From assembly GCF_014892575.1 (NCBI RefSeq), contig NZ_JADBGI010000002.1, forward strand, positions 62,001 through 126,000: DNA of 64,000 bases. Reading direction: 5' to 3'. Under the pieces are notes generated by a model. That model did not search any database. It was not told the origin of the DNA and saw only the letters and a program-made list of their open reading frames with translations. This DNA is from Nocardiopsis coralli. Its GTDB lineage: Bacteria; Actinomycetota; Actinomycetes; Streptosporangiales; Streptosporangiaceae. The position numbers and the translations under genes were made by a program. Of this stretch, positions 1 through 8,851 are shown in pieces. Every line of letters begins with the position of its first letter. The first letter of the stretch is position 1.

Positions 1-371
1 AGCACCTCGAGGGGCTGGACGAACCCGTGGTCGACCTTCATCCGGGCCGAGATCGTCAGGTCCACGTCCTGCTCGAGCACCGACCCTGCGATGGTCTTGG
101 CCGCCTCGGTGTCCACACGCAGGGGACCGGCCTCCGACCCGAAGTCGCCGACCGACTCGGCGGAAGTGCCCAGGCAGAAGGGCGGCATCTTCTCGTAGAA
201 GAACCCGTTGTAGTGGTCGGGCGCGTACAGCACGACCAGGTCGGGGTCGAAGTCGCGGACGAAGGCGCGGGCCTCCTCCAGTGCGGCGTCCACACGCTGC
301 ACGGTCTCGTCCGCGGGCTGGTTGGTCCCCATGAGCGGGGAGTGGGAGAGGCCGACGAGTGCGACCGGCAT
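1..371 (-). CDS. mhpB: 2,3-dihydroxyphenylpropionate 1,2-dioxygenase (class III extradiol), 3' part beyond left edge
   Basis: The reading frame opens with ATG at 371 and stays open to the left edge, giving the first 123 residues. It reads like E. coli MhpB: an early SHSP segment, then APDHYNGFFY followed by MPPFCLG, GDFGS, and VDHGFVQPLE near the edge. These are hallmarks of the LigB-type, Fe(II)-dependent ring-cleaving dioxygenases that open 2,3-dihydroxyphenylpropionate or -cinnamate next to a hydroxyl. An AAAAGGAG ribosome site lies just upstream. It follows the oxidoreductase gene by 30 bp on the same strand, and the mhpFED genes lie divergently 1.1 kb away, so it supplies the ring-opening step of that pathway. 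Substrate preference (phenylpropionate versus another catechol) cannot be read from this fragment. Confidence 0.88.
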   Translation of the reverse strand, partial: MPVALVGLSHSPLMGTNQPADETVQRVDAALEEARAFVRDFDPDLVVLYAPDHYNGFFYEKMPPFCLGTSAESVGDFGSEAGPLRVDTEAAKTIAGSVLEQDVDLTISARMKVDHGFVQPLEV

Positions 372-401
372 GGTGTAACTCCTTTTCAGGGACGGGCGAT
401 G

Positions 402-1373
402 TCAGGAGGGCAGGACGACGGCCTTGCCGGTGAGCTCACCGGCTTCCATCGCCCGGAACCCGGAGTGCACGTCCTCCAGCGGCAGGACGCGGTCCACCAC
501 GGGGCGCAGGCCGGTCGCCTCCATCATCCGCAGCATCGCGACCAACTCGTGGCGGGTGCATCCGGTCGAACCGATCACCCGCTGCTGCAGGTAGAAGATG
601 CGGGCCAGATCGGCCGGCGGGTTGGGGCCGCTGGTGGCACCGGCGATGACGACGGTGCCACCGGGGCGCAGCGACCGCAGGGAGTGTTTCCACGTGGCGT
701 CTCCGACGGTCTCGATGACCACGTCGACCTTCTCGGTCAGCCGTTCACCGGTTGGCACGGCCGCGCGGGCGCCCCAGTCCAGGGCGGCCTTGCGTTTGGC
801 CTCGCTGCGGCTGGTGGTGTACACGACCGCACCGGCCGCCGAGGCCAGCCCGATCGCCGCCGAGGCGACCCCTCCCCCGGCGCCCTGCACGAGCACTCGG
901 TCACCGGCGCGGACACCGGCGCGGGTGAAGAGCATCCGGTAGGCGGTGGTCCATGCCACGGGCAGGCACGCGGCCTCCTCGAAGCTCAGCCAGGAGGGCT
1001 TGGGCACGAGATTGCGGCGGGGCACCGTCAGGTACTCGGCGAAGGAGCCGTCGTGGCGCTCGGACAGCAGAGCCCGGTTCGGGTCGAGCGTCTCGTCTCC
1101 ACCGCCCGCGTCGGCGTCGGCGATCACCGGGTAGACGATGACCTCGTTGCCCTCCTCGTCCACCCCGGCCGCGTCGCACCCCAGGACCATGGGCAGGTGC
1201 TCGGCCGGATGGCCCACCCCGCGCAGCGTCCAGAGGTCGTGCATGTTCAACGCCGACGCCTTGACCTGGACCCTCGCCCACCCGGGCGGGGGATCGGGCA
1301 CCGGAACGTCGTCGAGGACGAGGCCGGACAGCGGGTCGTCGGCGTCCTGGGAGATGGCTACGGCTGCTCTCAT
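402..1373 (-). CDS. Zinc-type alcohol dehydrogenase / quinone oxidoreductase family protein (MDR)
   Basis: A 323-residue medium-chain dehydrogenase/reductase. The N-terminal GroES-like half carries [11 protein letters not shown] and LGCDAAGVD; the Rossmann half has a nucleotide-binding [10 protein letters not shown] (around residue 165) and later a [12 protein letters not shown] stretch. Such enzymes use NAD(P)H to reduce quinones, enals or alcohol/aldehyde pairs. The ATG at 1373 was chosen because homology-like sequence begins there; the frame extends further upstream but reads as low-complexity shadow. It is transcribed with mhpB (30 bp gap) and divergently from mhpF. In this setting it could process an aromatic side chain or detoxify an aldehyde, but the substrate is unknown. 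It lacks the long structural-zinc cysteine cluster of classical alcohol dehydrogenases, which favours the quinone reductase subgroup. Confidence 0.8.
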   Translation of the reverse strand: MRAAVAISQDADDPLSGLVLDDVPVPDPPPGWARVQVKASALNMHDLWTLRGVGHPAEHLPMVLGCDAAGVDEEGNEVIVYPVIADADAGGGDETLDPNRALLSERHDGSFAEYLTVPRRNLVPKPSWLSFEEAACLPVAWTTAYRMLFTRAGVRAGDRVLVQGAGGGVASAAIGLASAAGAVVYTTSRSEAKRKAALDWGARAAVPTGERLTEKVDVVIETVGDATWKHSLRSLRPGGTVVIAGATSGPNPPADLARIFYLQQRVIGSTGCTRHELVAMLRMMEATGLRPVVDRVLPLEDVHSGFRAMEAGELTGKAVVLPS

Positions 1374-1410
1374 GTCCCGCAGCGTGCACCAGGCTCGTCG
1401 GCACCTGACA

Positions 1411-1476
1411 GCGCGCGTTCCGGCACACGGCACGCGGTCCGGTGCGGGCTGCGCGCGTTCCATCCGGCGGAACGCG
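1411..1476. promoter_or_regulatory. Repeated GCGTTCC elements in the divergent mhp promoter region (candidate operator)
   Basis: The 142-bp space between the oxidoreductase and mhpF holds GCGCGCGTTCC twice (1411-1421 and 1451-1461). The second copy is the left arm of an inverted repeat: CGCGTTCC at 1454-1461 and GGAACGCG at 1469-1476, with a 7-bp spacer. This geometry suits a dimeric regulator controlling both directions. No regulator gene of the pathway lies in the window, so the binding protein is unknown. Confidence 0.35.
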
Positions 1477-1515
1477 AGCCTGCACCGCTGCGGCGCCGGT
1501 GCGAGGGTCCCACCC

Positions 1516-2421
1516 ATGACAAGACAGAAGATCCCGGCGGCCATCGTGGGCCCCGGCAACATCGGAACCGACCTGCTGGCCAAACTCCGCCACAGCGAGG
1601 CCCTGGACGTGCGCTCCGTCGTGGGCGTCGCCGAGTCCGAGGGGCTCGCGCGCGCCCGCGACCTGGGACTGCGCACCTCCTCCGAGGGCGTGGACTGGCT
1701 CCTGGCCCAGGACGAGCTCCCCGAGATCGTCTTCGAGGCGACCTCGGCCAAGGCGCACGCGGCCAACGCCCCCCGCTACGCCGAGGCCGGCATCCAGGCC
1801 GTCGACCTCACCCCCGCGCACCTGGGGCCGATGGTGAGCCCGGCGGTCAACGGGCACGAGCACGCCGCCTCGCCCAACGTCTCGATGATCACCTGCGGCG
1901 GCCAGGCGACGATCCCGATCGTGCACGCGGTCTCCAGCGTGACGCGGGTCCCCTACGCGGAGATCATCGCCTCCATCGCCTCACGCTCGGCCGGCCCCGG
2001 CACCCGCGCCAACATCGACGAGTTCACCCACACCACCGGGCAGGCCGTGGCCGAGGTCGGCGGCGCCGAACGCGGCAAGGCCGTGATCGTGCTCAACCCC
2101 GTCGAGCCCCCGATGATCATGCGCGACACCGTCTACTGCATGGTCGGCCCCGACACCGACCGTGCGGCCGTCACCGAGTCGGTGCACCGGATGGTGGACC
2201 GCGTGCGCGAGTACGTGCCCGGATACACGTTGCGCGCCGACCCGCAGTTCGACGACCCGGCACCGGAGTGGGGCGGCAACGGACGCGTCACGGTCCTGCT
2301 GGAGGTGCGGGGCAACGGCGACTTCCTCCCGCCCTACGCCGGGAACCTCGACATCATGACGGCCGCCGCCGCGCGCATCGGCGAGCTCATGGCCACCGCA
2401 CGGATCGGAGCCCGCGCATGA
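1516..2421 (+). CDS. mhpF: Acetaldehyde dehydrogenase (acylating)
   Basis: A 301-residue protein that fits the MhpF/BphJ family in length and motifs. It converts acetaldehyde, NAD+ and CoA to acetyl-CoA at the end of the meta-cleavage pathway. An N-terminal Rossmann motif GPGNIGTDL (residues 12-20) binds NAD; the catalytic cysteine is C127 in MITCGGQAT. The ATG at 1516 is preceded by GAGGG. Its stop overlaps the next gene's start (ATGA at 2418-2421), which implies translational coupling; in this family the dehydrogenase and the aldolase form a channelling complex, so coupled expression makes sense. It heads the plus-strand mhpFED operon. Confidence 0.95.
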   Translation: MTRQKIPAAIVGPGNIGTDLLAKLRHSEALDVRSVVGVAESEGLARARDLGLRTSSEGVDWLLAQDELPEIVFEATSAKAHAANAPRYAEAGIQAVDLTPAHLGPMVSPAVNGHEHAASPNVSMITCGGQATIPIVHAVSSVTRVPYAEIIASIASRSAGPGTRANIDEFTHTTGQAVAEVGGAERGKAVIVLNPVEPPMIMRDTVYCMVGPDTDRAAVTESVHRMVDRVREYVPGYTLRADPQFDDPAPEWGGNGRVTVLLEVRGNGDFLPPYAGNLDIMTAAAARIGELMATARIGARA

Positions 2422-3488
2422 CCCGCCCCGCACTCACCCACGACGTCCGCATCATCGACACGACCCTGCGCGACGGCAGCCACGCGATGGGCCACCGTTT
2501 CACCGAGGACCAGGTGCGCTCCACGGTCCGTGCCCTGGACCGGGCCGGCGTGGAGTGGATCGAGGTCAGCCACGGCGACGGTGTCGGGGGTTCCTCCTTC
2601 AACTACGGCTTCTCCGGCACCGACGAGATGGACCTGATCGCCGCCGCGGCCGAGGAGGCGGGCCGGGCGCGCATCGCGGTTCTGCTGGTACCCGGCATCG
2701 GGACCGCCGACGACCTGCGGCGCGCGCACGCGGCCGGCGCGCGCATGGTACGGGTGGCCACGCACTGCACCGAGGCCGACATCTCGCCCCAGTACTTCGA
2801 GGTCGCCCGCGAACTGGGCATGGAGACCTGCGGGTTCCTGATGATGGCGCACCGGGCCGAGCCGAAGGTGCTGGCCGAGCAGGCGCGCATCATGGTCGAC
2901 GCCGGGTGCCAGAGCGTCTACGTGACCGATTCCGCGGGTGCCCTGCTCATGCACGAGGCGCGCGAGCGTTTCGAGGCGTTGGTGGCCGAGGTCGGCGACC
3001 AGGCCTGGGTGGGGTACCACGGCCACCAGAACATGTCGCTGGGTGTGGCCAACTCGGTGCTCGGCCAACAGGCCGGCGTGCGCTACTTCGACGGATCGCT
3101 GTGTGCCCTGGGCGCGGGCTCCGGGAACTCCCCCACCGAGGTACTGGGTGCGGTCTTCGACCGGCTCGGGGTACGCACGGGCCTGGACGTGGCCTCGCTG
3201 CTGGACGCGGCCGAGGACGTGGTGCGGCCCTACCTGCCGCGCTGGCCCAAGATGGACCGCAACGCCATCGTGCAGGGCTGGGCGGGGGTGTACTCCTCGT
3301 TCCTGCTGCACGCCGAACGCGCGGCGGCCCGCTACGGCGTTCCGGCCCAGGACATCCTGCGCCGCTGCGGTGAGCTCGGCTACGTGGGCGGCCAGGAGGA
3401 CATGATCATCGACGTGGCCGTGCAGCTCGCGGCCGAGGAAGAGGGGACCGCACCGGTGGACGAGCGGGAGAAGGAGGCCGTGCGATGA
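2418..3488 (+). CDS. mhpE: 4-hydroxy-2-oxovalerate aldolase
   Basis: A 356-residue HMG-CoA lyase-like TIM barrel that splits 4-hydroxy-2-oxopentanoate into pyruvate and acetaldehyde. The opening [18 protein letters not shown] is the diagnostic N-terminal motif (metal-binding Asp, catalytic Arg and His), and [15 protein letters not shown] carries the metal-binding histidine pair. A C-terminal communication domain with the [10 protein letters not shown] segment completes the barrel partner for MhpF. It overlaps mhpF and mhpD by 4 bp each (ATGA), so the three lower-pathway enzymes should be made in fixed ratio. Confidence 0.95.
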   Translation: MTRPALTHDVRIIDTTLRDGSHAMGHRFTEDQVRSTVRALDRAGVEWIEVSHGDGVGGSSFNYGFSGTDEMDLIAAAAEEAGRARIAVLLVPGIGTADDLRRAHAAGARMVRVATHCTEADISPQYFEVARELGMETCGFLMMAHRAEPKVLAEQARIMVDAGCQSVYVTDSAGALLMHEARERFEALVAEVGDQAWVGYHGHQNMSLGVANSVLGQQAGVRYFDGSLCALGAGSGNSPTEVLGAVFDRLGVRTGLDVASLLDAAEDVVRPYLPRWPKMDRNAIVQGWAGVYSSFLLHAERAAARYGVPAQDILRRCGELGYVGGQEDMIIDVAVQLAAEEEGTAPVDEREKEAVR

Positions 3489-4276
3489 GCCTGGCACACG
3501 AGCGGGCCCGCGCCCTGTACGAGGCGCGCCGGACGGGGGAGCCCATCGCCCCGTTCACCGACGAGGACCCCTCTCTCGGCATGGCGGAGGGCTACGAGAT
3601 CCAGCAGGAGCTGGTGTCGATGCTGGAGGCCGACGGCGACCGGGTCGTGGGCCACAAGGTCGGGCTGACCTCCGCCCCGATGCAGCGCCTGCTCGGCGTC
3701 GACTCGCCCGACCACGGGCCGGTGCTGTCCTCGGTGCTCTACCCCGACGGCGCGACCGTTGCGCTCGGGGACTTCGTCGCACCCAAGGTCGAGGCCGAGG
3801 TGGTCTTCACCCTGGGTGAACGGTTGCAGGGACCGGGCGTCAGTGTGGAACAGGCGCGTGCGGCCGTCGCGGACGTGCGCGCGGGTCTGGAGATCGTCGA
3901 CTCGCGCATCGCCGACTGGCGTATCAAGCTGGCCGACACCGTCGCGGACCTGGCGTCGATGGGCGCGGTGGTGCTGTCCGAGCGCCGGGTCGACCCCGCC
4001 GAGGTGGACCCGCGCCTGGTCGGCATGGTGCTCGACCGTGACGGCGAGGTCGTGGACACCGGCGCGGGCGCCGCGGCGCTGGGCGATCCGGTGGCGGTCG
4101 TGGCCTGGCTGGCCAACACCCTGGGCGAGAACGGGGTGTGCCTGGAGCCGGGGCACGTGATCATGACGGGCGCCCTGCACGCGGCGGTCCCGCTGGCGGC
4201 CGGACAGGTCTTCACCGCCGAGTTCGACCGCCTGGGCCCGGTCTCGGTGAAGGTCGGCCCCGAGCCCGGCGCCTGA
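3485..4276 (+). CDS. mhpD: 2-keto-4-pentenoate hydratase
   Basis: A 263-residue member of the hydratase/decarboxylase (FAH-like) family that adds water to 2-hydroxypenta-2,4-dienoate to give 4-hydroxy-2-oxovalerate, the substrate of MhpE. Visible family features are EGYEIQQELV, GHKVGLTSAPMQR, and a metal-binding FVAPKVEAEVVF stretch with its acidic residues. It is the third gene of the operon, translationally coupled to mhpE. The order F-E-D is the reverse of E. coli mhpDFE in part. The C-C hydrolase (mhpC) that would act between MhpB and MhpD is not in the window and may lie left of mhpB. Confidence 0.92.
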   Translation: MSLAHERARALYEARRTGEPIAPFTDEDPSLGMAEGYEIQQELVSMLEADGDRVVGHKVGLTSAPMQRLLGVDSPDHGPVLSSVLYPDGATVALGDFVAPKVEAEVVFTLGERLQGPGVSVEQARAAVADVRAGLEIVDSRIADWRIKLADTVADLASMGAVVLSERRVDPAEVDPRLVGMVLDRDGEVVDTGAGAAALGDPVAVVAWLANTLGENGVCLEPGHVIMTGALHAAVPLAAGQVFTAEFDRLGPVSVKVGPEPGA

Positions 4277-4395
4277 GACCGCGCCGCTGTGTGCGCACCC
4301 CCTCCCGACCGGGGGTGACCGACCAGCGAGGACCGGCGGTTCCCGGTGCCTCCTAATGTGGGGAACCCCTGTCGAGACGAGCGCTTGGAGACCCC

Positions 4396-5010
4396 GTGGA
4401 CACCGTCCTGTTCGACATGTTCGGCGTCATCGCCCGCACCCAGTCCGACGAGAGCCGGGCCGCCCTGGAGCGCGCCTCCGGCCTGGACCCCGAGGTGTTC
4501 TGGGGTTCCTACTGGGGCGAGCGCCAGGCCTACGACCGCGGCGACGTGGACGGGCCGGCCTACTGGCGTACGGTCGGCCGCGGCGCGGGCACCGGGTTCG
4601 ACGACCGGGCGGTGGCCGAACTGGTGGAGCTGGACCTGGCGAGCTGGTCGCGCGTGGACGAGGAGATGGTCTCCCTGGTCACGGGCCTGTCGCAGTCGGG
4701 CGTGCGGTTGGGGCTGCTGTCCAACATCCCCTTCGAGATCGCCGACCTGTTCGAGGCCGAGCACGCGCGGGTGCTGGACCTGTTCCCGGTCCTGGGCCTC
4801 TCGTGCCGGATCGGGCGTGCCAAACCCGAGGCGCAGGCCTTCGACTGGTGCCTGCAGGGCCTGGGCGTGGAGCCGGGCCGTGTGCTGTTCGTCGACGACA
4901 GCGAACGCAACGTCGCGGCCGCCCGTGAGCTGGGCCTGGGCGGTCACCACTTCACCTCCGCCGAGGGGCTGCGCAAGGAGCTCTCCGAGCGCGGGATCAC
5001 CGCCGACTGA
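4396..5010 (+). CDS. HAD-superfamily hydrolase
   Basis: A 204-residue haloacid dehalogenase-like protein. Motif I is VLFDMFGVI: the nucleophilic Asp is there, but the second Asp of the usual DxD phosphatase signature is Phe. Motif II is the serine in LLSNIPF, motif III the lysine in RAKPEAQ, and motif IV the acid pair in VLFVDDSERNV. Some HAD-IA members (dehalogenases, YihX-like and epoxide-hydrolase-linked phosphatases) also lack the second Asp, so the activity is uncertain. The GTG at 4396 follows a GGAG. It stands alone, 119 bp after mhpD, and is followed by a hairpin terminator. Confidence 0.8.
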   Translation: MDTVLFDMFGVIARTQSDESRAALERASGLDPEVFWGSYWGERQAYDRGDVDGPAYWRTVGRGAGTGFDDRAVAELVELDLASWSRVDEEMVSLVTGLSQSGVRLGLLSNIPFEIADLFEAEHARVLDLFPVLGLSCRIGRAKPEAQAFDWCLQGLGVEPGRVLFVDDSERNVAAARELGLGGHHFTSAEGLRKELSERGITAD

Positions 5011-5028
5011 GATCGGATCGTGCAGGTG

Positions 5029-5056
5029 AGGGGCCCGGTGGCGACGCCGGGCCCCT
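5029..5056 (+). terminator. Hairpin terminator after the HAD gene
   Basis: A 10-bp perfect stem (arms 5029-5038 and 5047-5056, AGGGGCCCGG and its complement) with an 8-nt loop lies 18 bp past the HAD stop codon. No strong U-tract follows, as is usual in high-GC actinobacteria. It separates the HAD gene from the iron-regulated genes downstream. Confidence 0.6.
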
Positions 5057-5092
5057 TGTGCGCGGGGTCCAGGGGTGCACAACGGTCGGAAT

Positions 5093-5111
5093 ATTGGTTA
5101 GGCTAACCTCA
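5093..5111 (+). promoter_or_regulatory. Iron box (IdeR/DmdR-type operator) before the siderophore-interacting protein gene
   Basis: A 19-bp element built on the odd-centred palindrome GGTTAGGCTAACC (5096-5108). Against the actinobacterial iron-box consensus TTAGGTTAGGCTAACCTAA it matches 16 of 19 positions by eye. It lies about 40 bp before the likely start of the siderophore reductase gene, the position expected for iron-dependent repression. Confidence 0.82.
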
Positions 5112-5149
5112 CTGACGCCGTCGCCCGTGTGCCCTGCCGGAGGACCGCC

Positions 5150-5950
5150 TTGTTGCGCATGCAATTCCCCGAGAACCGCGAGATGATGCGGACCCGTGTG
5201 AGCCGTGTCGAGCGGACCACCGACAACTTCGTCACGGTGACCGTGCAGGGCCCGGAACTGGCCCACTTCGAGTTCCTGGGCCGGGACCAGTGCGTACGCG
5301 TGTTCTTCGCCCGCCCCGGGCAGGAGAGCCTGACCCTGCCCGAGTACGACGGCGAGGGCTGGTTCCCCCAGTACAAGCAGATGCCCGACGACGTGCGCCC
5401 CTACGTGCGCAACTACACGATGCGGCGCTTCGACCCCGACACCCTCGAGCTGGACATCGAGTTCGTCGCCCACGGCGACCAGGGCCCGGCCTCGGCCTGG
5501 GCACTGTCGGCGTGCGAGGGCGACGAGCTGGGCCTGTTCCCCGAGTGCATCTACTACCTGCCGCCCACCGAGGCCGACTGGCACCTGCTGGTGGGCGACG
5601 AGAGCGCGGTCCCGGCCCTGCTGGCGATCCTGGAGCAGGCCCCCGAGGACCTGCGCGCCCAGGTCTACCTGGAGGTCCCCTCCCCCGCGGACGTGCGCCC
5701 GGTCCGCGCCCCCGAGGGCACACAGGTGCACTGGCTGCCCCGCCAGGACCCCCACGCGACGCCGGGCCGGCTCGCGCTGAGCACCGTGCAGTCCTCCGCC
5801 CTTCCGAAGGGGCGCCCCTACTGCTGGGTGGCCGGGGAGAACGGCCTTCCCACGGGGCTGCGCCGCACCCTGGTGCGCGAGCACGGGGTCCCGAAGGAGG
5901 ACATCACGTTCGTGGGGTACTGGCGCGAGGGTGTGGCCGCCATCGGCTGA
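5150..5950 (+). CDS. Siderophore-interacting protein (FAD-dependent ferric-siderophore reductase)
   Basis: A cytoplasmic flavoprotein of about 266 residues of the ViuB/SIP family, which reduces Fe(III)-siderophore to release iron. The N-terminal flavin-reductase barrel contains VRNYTMRRFD, the RxYT flavin-binding motif. The C-terminal half (ESAVPALLAILEQ, then the CWVAGENG segment) is the NAD(P)H-binding SIP domain. Start choice: GGAGG at 5139-5143 is correctly spaced from TTG at 5150 or 5153; ATG at 5159 is too far, and GTG at 5129 lies upstream of the ribosome site. An iron box precedes it and a siderophore-binding lipoprotein gene with its own iron box follows, so both should be induced under iron starvation. 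It probably serves the siderophore made by the NRPS genes near the right end. Confidence 0.9.
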   Translation: MLRMQFPENREMMRTRVSRVERTTDNFVTVTVQGPELAHFEFLGRDQCVRVFFARPGQESLTLPEYDGEGWFPQYKQMPDDVRPYVRNYTMRRFDPDTLELDIEFVAHGDQGPASAWALSACEGDELGLFPECIYYLPPTEADWHLLVGDESAVPALLAILEQAPEDLRAQVYLEVPSPADVRPVRAPEGTQVHWLPRQDPHATPGRLALSTVQSSALPKGRPYCWVAGENGLPTGLRRTLVREHGVPKEDITFVGYWREGVAAIG

Positions 5951-6000
5951 CCCCCTGGTCACAAGGGCGGGCCGACCGCGCTAACCTGGACACACCAGAC

Positions 6001-6019
6001 TTAGGCAAGGCTTGGCTAA
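6001..6019 (+). promoter_or_regulatory. Iron-box-like element before the siderophore-binding lipoprotein gene
   Basis: TTAGGCAAGGCTTGGCTAA is close to the iron-box consensus at both ends and in the AGGCT centre, and is nearly palindromic. It lies 22 bp upstream of the ATG at 6041 and follows the preceding gene's stop by 50 bp, which suggests a separate iron-regulated promoter rather than pure read-through. Confidence 0.65.
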
Positions 6020-6040
6020 ACATCCTTCGGTGAGGTCCCC

Positions 6041-7033
6041 ATGAACCCCGGTCCGCTCCCCCGTGTCGGCGTGCTCGGCGCCGCCGCGGCATCCCTTCTG
6101 CTCGTCACCTCCTGCGCCGGCCAGGACCCCGACCCCGGCTCGGCCGACGGCGAGGGCACCCGGACCGTCGAGACCGTCCACGGCGACGTCGAGGTGCCCG
6201 AGAACCCCACCGACGTGGTCGCCCTCGGGTGGTCCGACGCCGAGGCCGCCCTGGCCCTGGGCGTGGAACCGCTCGGTGTCGCCGACTGGCTCGAGTACGG
6301 CGGCAACGGGGTCGGCCCCTGGGTCGACGACCTGGTCGAGGGCGAGCCGGTCCAGCTCGGCACCATGGAGCCCAACGTCGAGGCCACCGCCAACCTGGAG
6401 CCCGACGTCATCCTCGACACCCGCTCGGACCTGTCGCAGGAGCGCTACGACATGCTGGCCCCGGTCGCCCCCGTCGTGGGCCCGCCGCCCGGCGTCGAGA
6501 TCACCTACGGCACCACCTGGCAGCAGCAGACCCGCCAGGTCGCCACCGCCCTGAACGAGGAGGAACGCGGCGAGGAGGTGGTCACCGAACTCGAGGACCG
6601 CTTCGCCGAGCTGCGCGAGGAGCACCCCGAGTTCGCCGACCACACCATCGCCGTGGGCGCCTACAACTACGACGGCGGCTTCGGGGCCTACGTGCCCGGC
6701 GACTCGCGCACCGACCTGCTCACCGACCTGGGCTTCGAGTACGACAGCGACCTCGCCGACATGGCCGACGGCGCCTTCTACACCGACCTGGCCTCCGAAG
6801 ACGTCGAGGCCCTGGACGCCGACCTCACCGTCGTCTTCCCCCTGGAGGCCGGCGCCGCCGGGGAACTGGAGTCCGACCCGGTCCTGCAGGGCCTGGAATC
6901 GGCCCAGGACGACCGCCTGATCGTCCTGGACGACCAGGACCTCATCGACGCCTTCTCCAGCGGCTCCGCGCCCGGCGTGCACGCCGCCCTCGACGGCATC
7001 GTGCCGCTGCTGACCGAGGCCCTGGAACAGTAA
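6041..7033 (+). CDS. Iron-siderophore ABC transporter substrate-binding lipoprotein
   Basis: A 330-residue exported lipoprotein: a hydrophobic signal and lipobox LVTSC with the modified Cys at residue 25. The body has the FecB/FepB layout of the TroA-like fold, for example VEVPENPTDVVALGWSD at the start and TANLEPDVILDTRSDLSQE at the interlobe region. It should bind ferric siderophore outside the membrane and pass it to a FecCD-type permease, which is not in this window. GAGG lies 5 nt before the ATG. The iron box and the reductase gene next to it support iron uptake. A second binding protein of the same class sits within the NRPS operon at 54 kb. Confidence 0.88.
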   Translation: MNPGPLPRVGVLGAAAASLLLVTSCAGQDPDPGSADGEGTRTVETVHGDVEVPENPTDVVALGWSDAEAALALGVEPLGVADWLEYGGNGVGPWVDDLVEGEPVQLGTMEPNVEATANLEPDVILDTRSDLSQERYDMLAPVAPVVGPPPGVEITYGTTWQQQTRQVATALNEEERGEEVVTELEDRFAELREEHPEFADHTIAVGAYNYDGGFGAYVPGDSRTDLLTDLGFEYDSDLADMADGAFYTDLASEDVEALDADLTVVFPLEAGAAGELESDPVLQGLESAQDDRLIVLDDQDLIDAFSSGSAPGVHAALDGIVPLLTEALEQ

Positions 7034-7046
7034 CGACGCGCTGTTC

Positions 7047-7949
7047 TCACCGGGCGCGCAGGTGGTCGTGCAGGCCGCGGGCGACACGGCCCATCAGGGC
7101 CTCCGCACCGGGCTGCACGACCGCCGGCACCCGCGACTCGGTCAGGGCCGCCACGGCCAGCGTCTGCCCGTCGGCGTGCTCGACCACCCCGACCTCGTGG
7201 CGGCAGTTGAGCACGGTCCCGGTCTTGGACGACCAGAGGGCCGAGTCGGAGGCGAAGTCCGGCGACAACCGCTGACGCAGCATGTTCGCGCCCAAGAGCC
7301 CGCGCACCCGCTCGGCCACCGGCGCAGCCACCACCGTGGGCCGCCACACCTCCTGCAACAGGTCCACGTAGGCGCGCGCCGACCCCGAACTGGCGTGGGT
7401 GACGTCCAGTTGGCGCACCGGGTGCCCGTGCCCCTCGGTGGGCGCACCGATCGCCAGTTCCAACGCCAGGTGGGCGTCGCCGGGGGCCAGTGCGCCCAAC
7501 GGGGTGGTGGCCACCTCGGCGATACCGTGGCGCACGGTGATCCCGTGCACCCCGACCCGCCGCAGCACGTCCGCGACCAGCTCGGGCGGGGTCGACTCGA
7601 ACAACAGCTCGGCGGCGGTGTTGTCGCTCAGCGCGGTGGCCAGGTACAGCAGGTCCTCCACCGCCAGACGCACCGGGTGGCGGAACTGCGCCAGCCCGAT
7701 CGGCCCCGGGGTGGAGTCGCGCCCCGGAACCACCTCGACCGTGCGGGCGCCGTCGAGCTCACCCAGGTGGATGCGTTCGACGGTGGCCAGGGCCAACGGA
7801 ACCTTGGCCAGTGAGGCCGTCGGGTAGGGCAGGTCCGGCCCCAGGGCGAGCTCCTCACCGGTGTCCAGGTCCCGCACCAGGAAAGAACCGCCCAGCCCGC
7901 CCTCCTCCAACAACTGCTCCAGGTCACGGACCAGCGCGCGCTCATGCAT
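7047..7949 (-). CDS. Cytosolic beta-lactamase-fold serine hydrolase
   Basis: A 300-residue protein with the penicillin-recognizing fold of class A beta-lactamases: SLAK (S46-K49) as the SxxK site, LSDNTAAEL as the SDN site and SSKTGTVLN as the KTG triad. No signal peptide is visible, so it should stay in the cytoplasm, and I find no ExxLN motif (the deacylating Glu166 of class A enzymes) in the expected segment. It may therefore be an esterase, amidase or a stably acylated sensor rather than an antibiotic-destroying enzyme. Its start overlaps the last codons of the LysR gene by 8 bp, so the two are co-translated. GGGGAG precedes the ATG. Confidence 0.8.
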   Translation of the reverse strand: MHERALVRDLEQLLEEGGLGGSFLVRDLDTGEELALGPDLPYPTASLAKVPLALATVERIHLGELDGARTVEVVPGRDSTPGPIGLAQFRHPVRLAVEDLLYLATALSDNTAAELLFESTPPELVADVLRRVGVHGITVRHGIAEVATTPLGALAPGDAHLALELAIGAPTEGHGHPVRQLDVTHASSGSARAYVDLLQEVWRPTVVAAPVAERVRGLLGANMLRQRLSPDFASDSALWSSKTGTVLNCRHEVGVVEHADGQTLAVAALTESRVPAVVQPGAEALMGRVARGLHDHLRAR

Positions 7950-8835
7950 CGTCTCCCCTTCCCGTCCGGGCACCCAGGAACCGGGCCAGCGCCCCCGCCA
8001 GGTGTGCGTGCACCCGCGCGCCCGCCTCGTCGTCGGCACCGGACAGACGGTAACCGCGCTCCAGCACCGCATCGCGCAACGGCAGCCAGTCCAGGGACAG
8101 CTCCCGTGCCTGGTGCGCCGAGCACAGCAGGAGGTCGTCGCGGGTCAGCACCTCGGTGAGCGCCCCGGCGACGGACCGGGCGAGCGCCACCTGCCCCGGG
8201 CGCAGGCCCACGGCGTCGCGCACCCGGGACAGGCGGTCGCGCACGTGCGGGACGTCGTCCTCCGGGGTGATCCACACCCGCCGGCCCGCGGCCCCGACCC
8301 TGGCGCGCCCCACCCGCAGCGCTTCCAACCGCACCCCGCCGGCGTGCGCGTCGTGGGTGCCGGCCAGGCCGAGCGGGACCACCCAGGAGGCCTCGTCGGC
8401 GGGGACGGTCTCCAGGGCCAGGCGCACCTGGTGAGCGTTGAGCAGGGAGCGCCGTTCGGCGCGGGCGACCGGGCGCAGGTCCAGATGGAGCCCGCTCCCC
8501 CGCGCCTCGGCGTCCAAATGGGCCAGGTCCAAGGGCGTGCACACGTCGGGCACCGCCAGGGTGACCGGGCGGCGCAGGGCGCGTTCGGCCTCCTCCCCCA
8601 GGTCGTCGGCGAGCGCGACCAGGCGCCGGGCGGTGGGCAGCAGGTCGCGGCCGAACGCGGTGAGCTGGGCGCGCCGTGCCGAGCGGTCGAACAGGGGCGC
8701 GCCCAGGTGTTCCTCCAGGGCCGAGACCCGCCGGCTGGCGACGGGTTGGCGGACCCCGGCGGCCTGCGCCCCGAGGGTGAAACTGCCGCGTTCGCCGATG
8801 TGGACGAACACGCGGCACGCACCGACCAAGTCCAT
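7942..8835 (-). CDS. LysR-family transcriptional regulator
   Basis: A 297-residue regulator with the LysR winged-helix head (FVHIGERGSFTLGAQAAGVRQ and the following SRRVSALEEHLGAPLFDR) and a periplasmic-binding-like effector domain. It is transcribed with the serine hydrolase downstream (8-bp overlap) and divergently from the class A beta-lactamase gene at 8981. This mirrors the ampR-ampC arrangement, where a LysR activator between divergent genes senses cell-wall fragments. Control of the beta-lactamase is inferred from gene order only; the effector is unknown. Confidence 0.87.
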   Translation of the reverse strand: MDLVGACRVFVHIGERGSFTLGAQAAGVRQPVASRRVSALEEHLGAPLFDRSARRAQLTAFGRDLLPTARRLVALADDLGEEAERALRRPVTLAVPDVCTPLDLAHLDAEARGSGLHLDLRPVARAERRSLLNAHQVRLALETVPADEASWVVPLGLAGTHDAHAGGVRLEALRVGRARVGAAGRRVWITPEDDVPHVRDRLSRVRDAVGLRPGQVALARSVAGALTEVLTRDDLLLCSAHQARELSLDWLPLRDAVLERGYRLSGADDEAGARVHAHLAGALARFLGARTGRGDDA

Positions 8836-8851
8836 GACCGGTGACTATACC

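Noticed and set aside
27..3488. A 1153-residue plus-strand open frame across mhpB, the oxidoreductase and mhpF into mhpE
   Set aside because: Only the last 356 codons (from 2418) match a real gene. The rest lies opposite or out of frame with well-supported genes and has no family-like sequence; long shadow frames are common in this GC-rich DNA.
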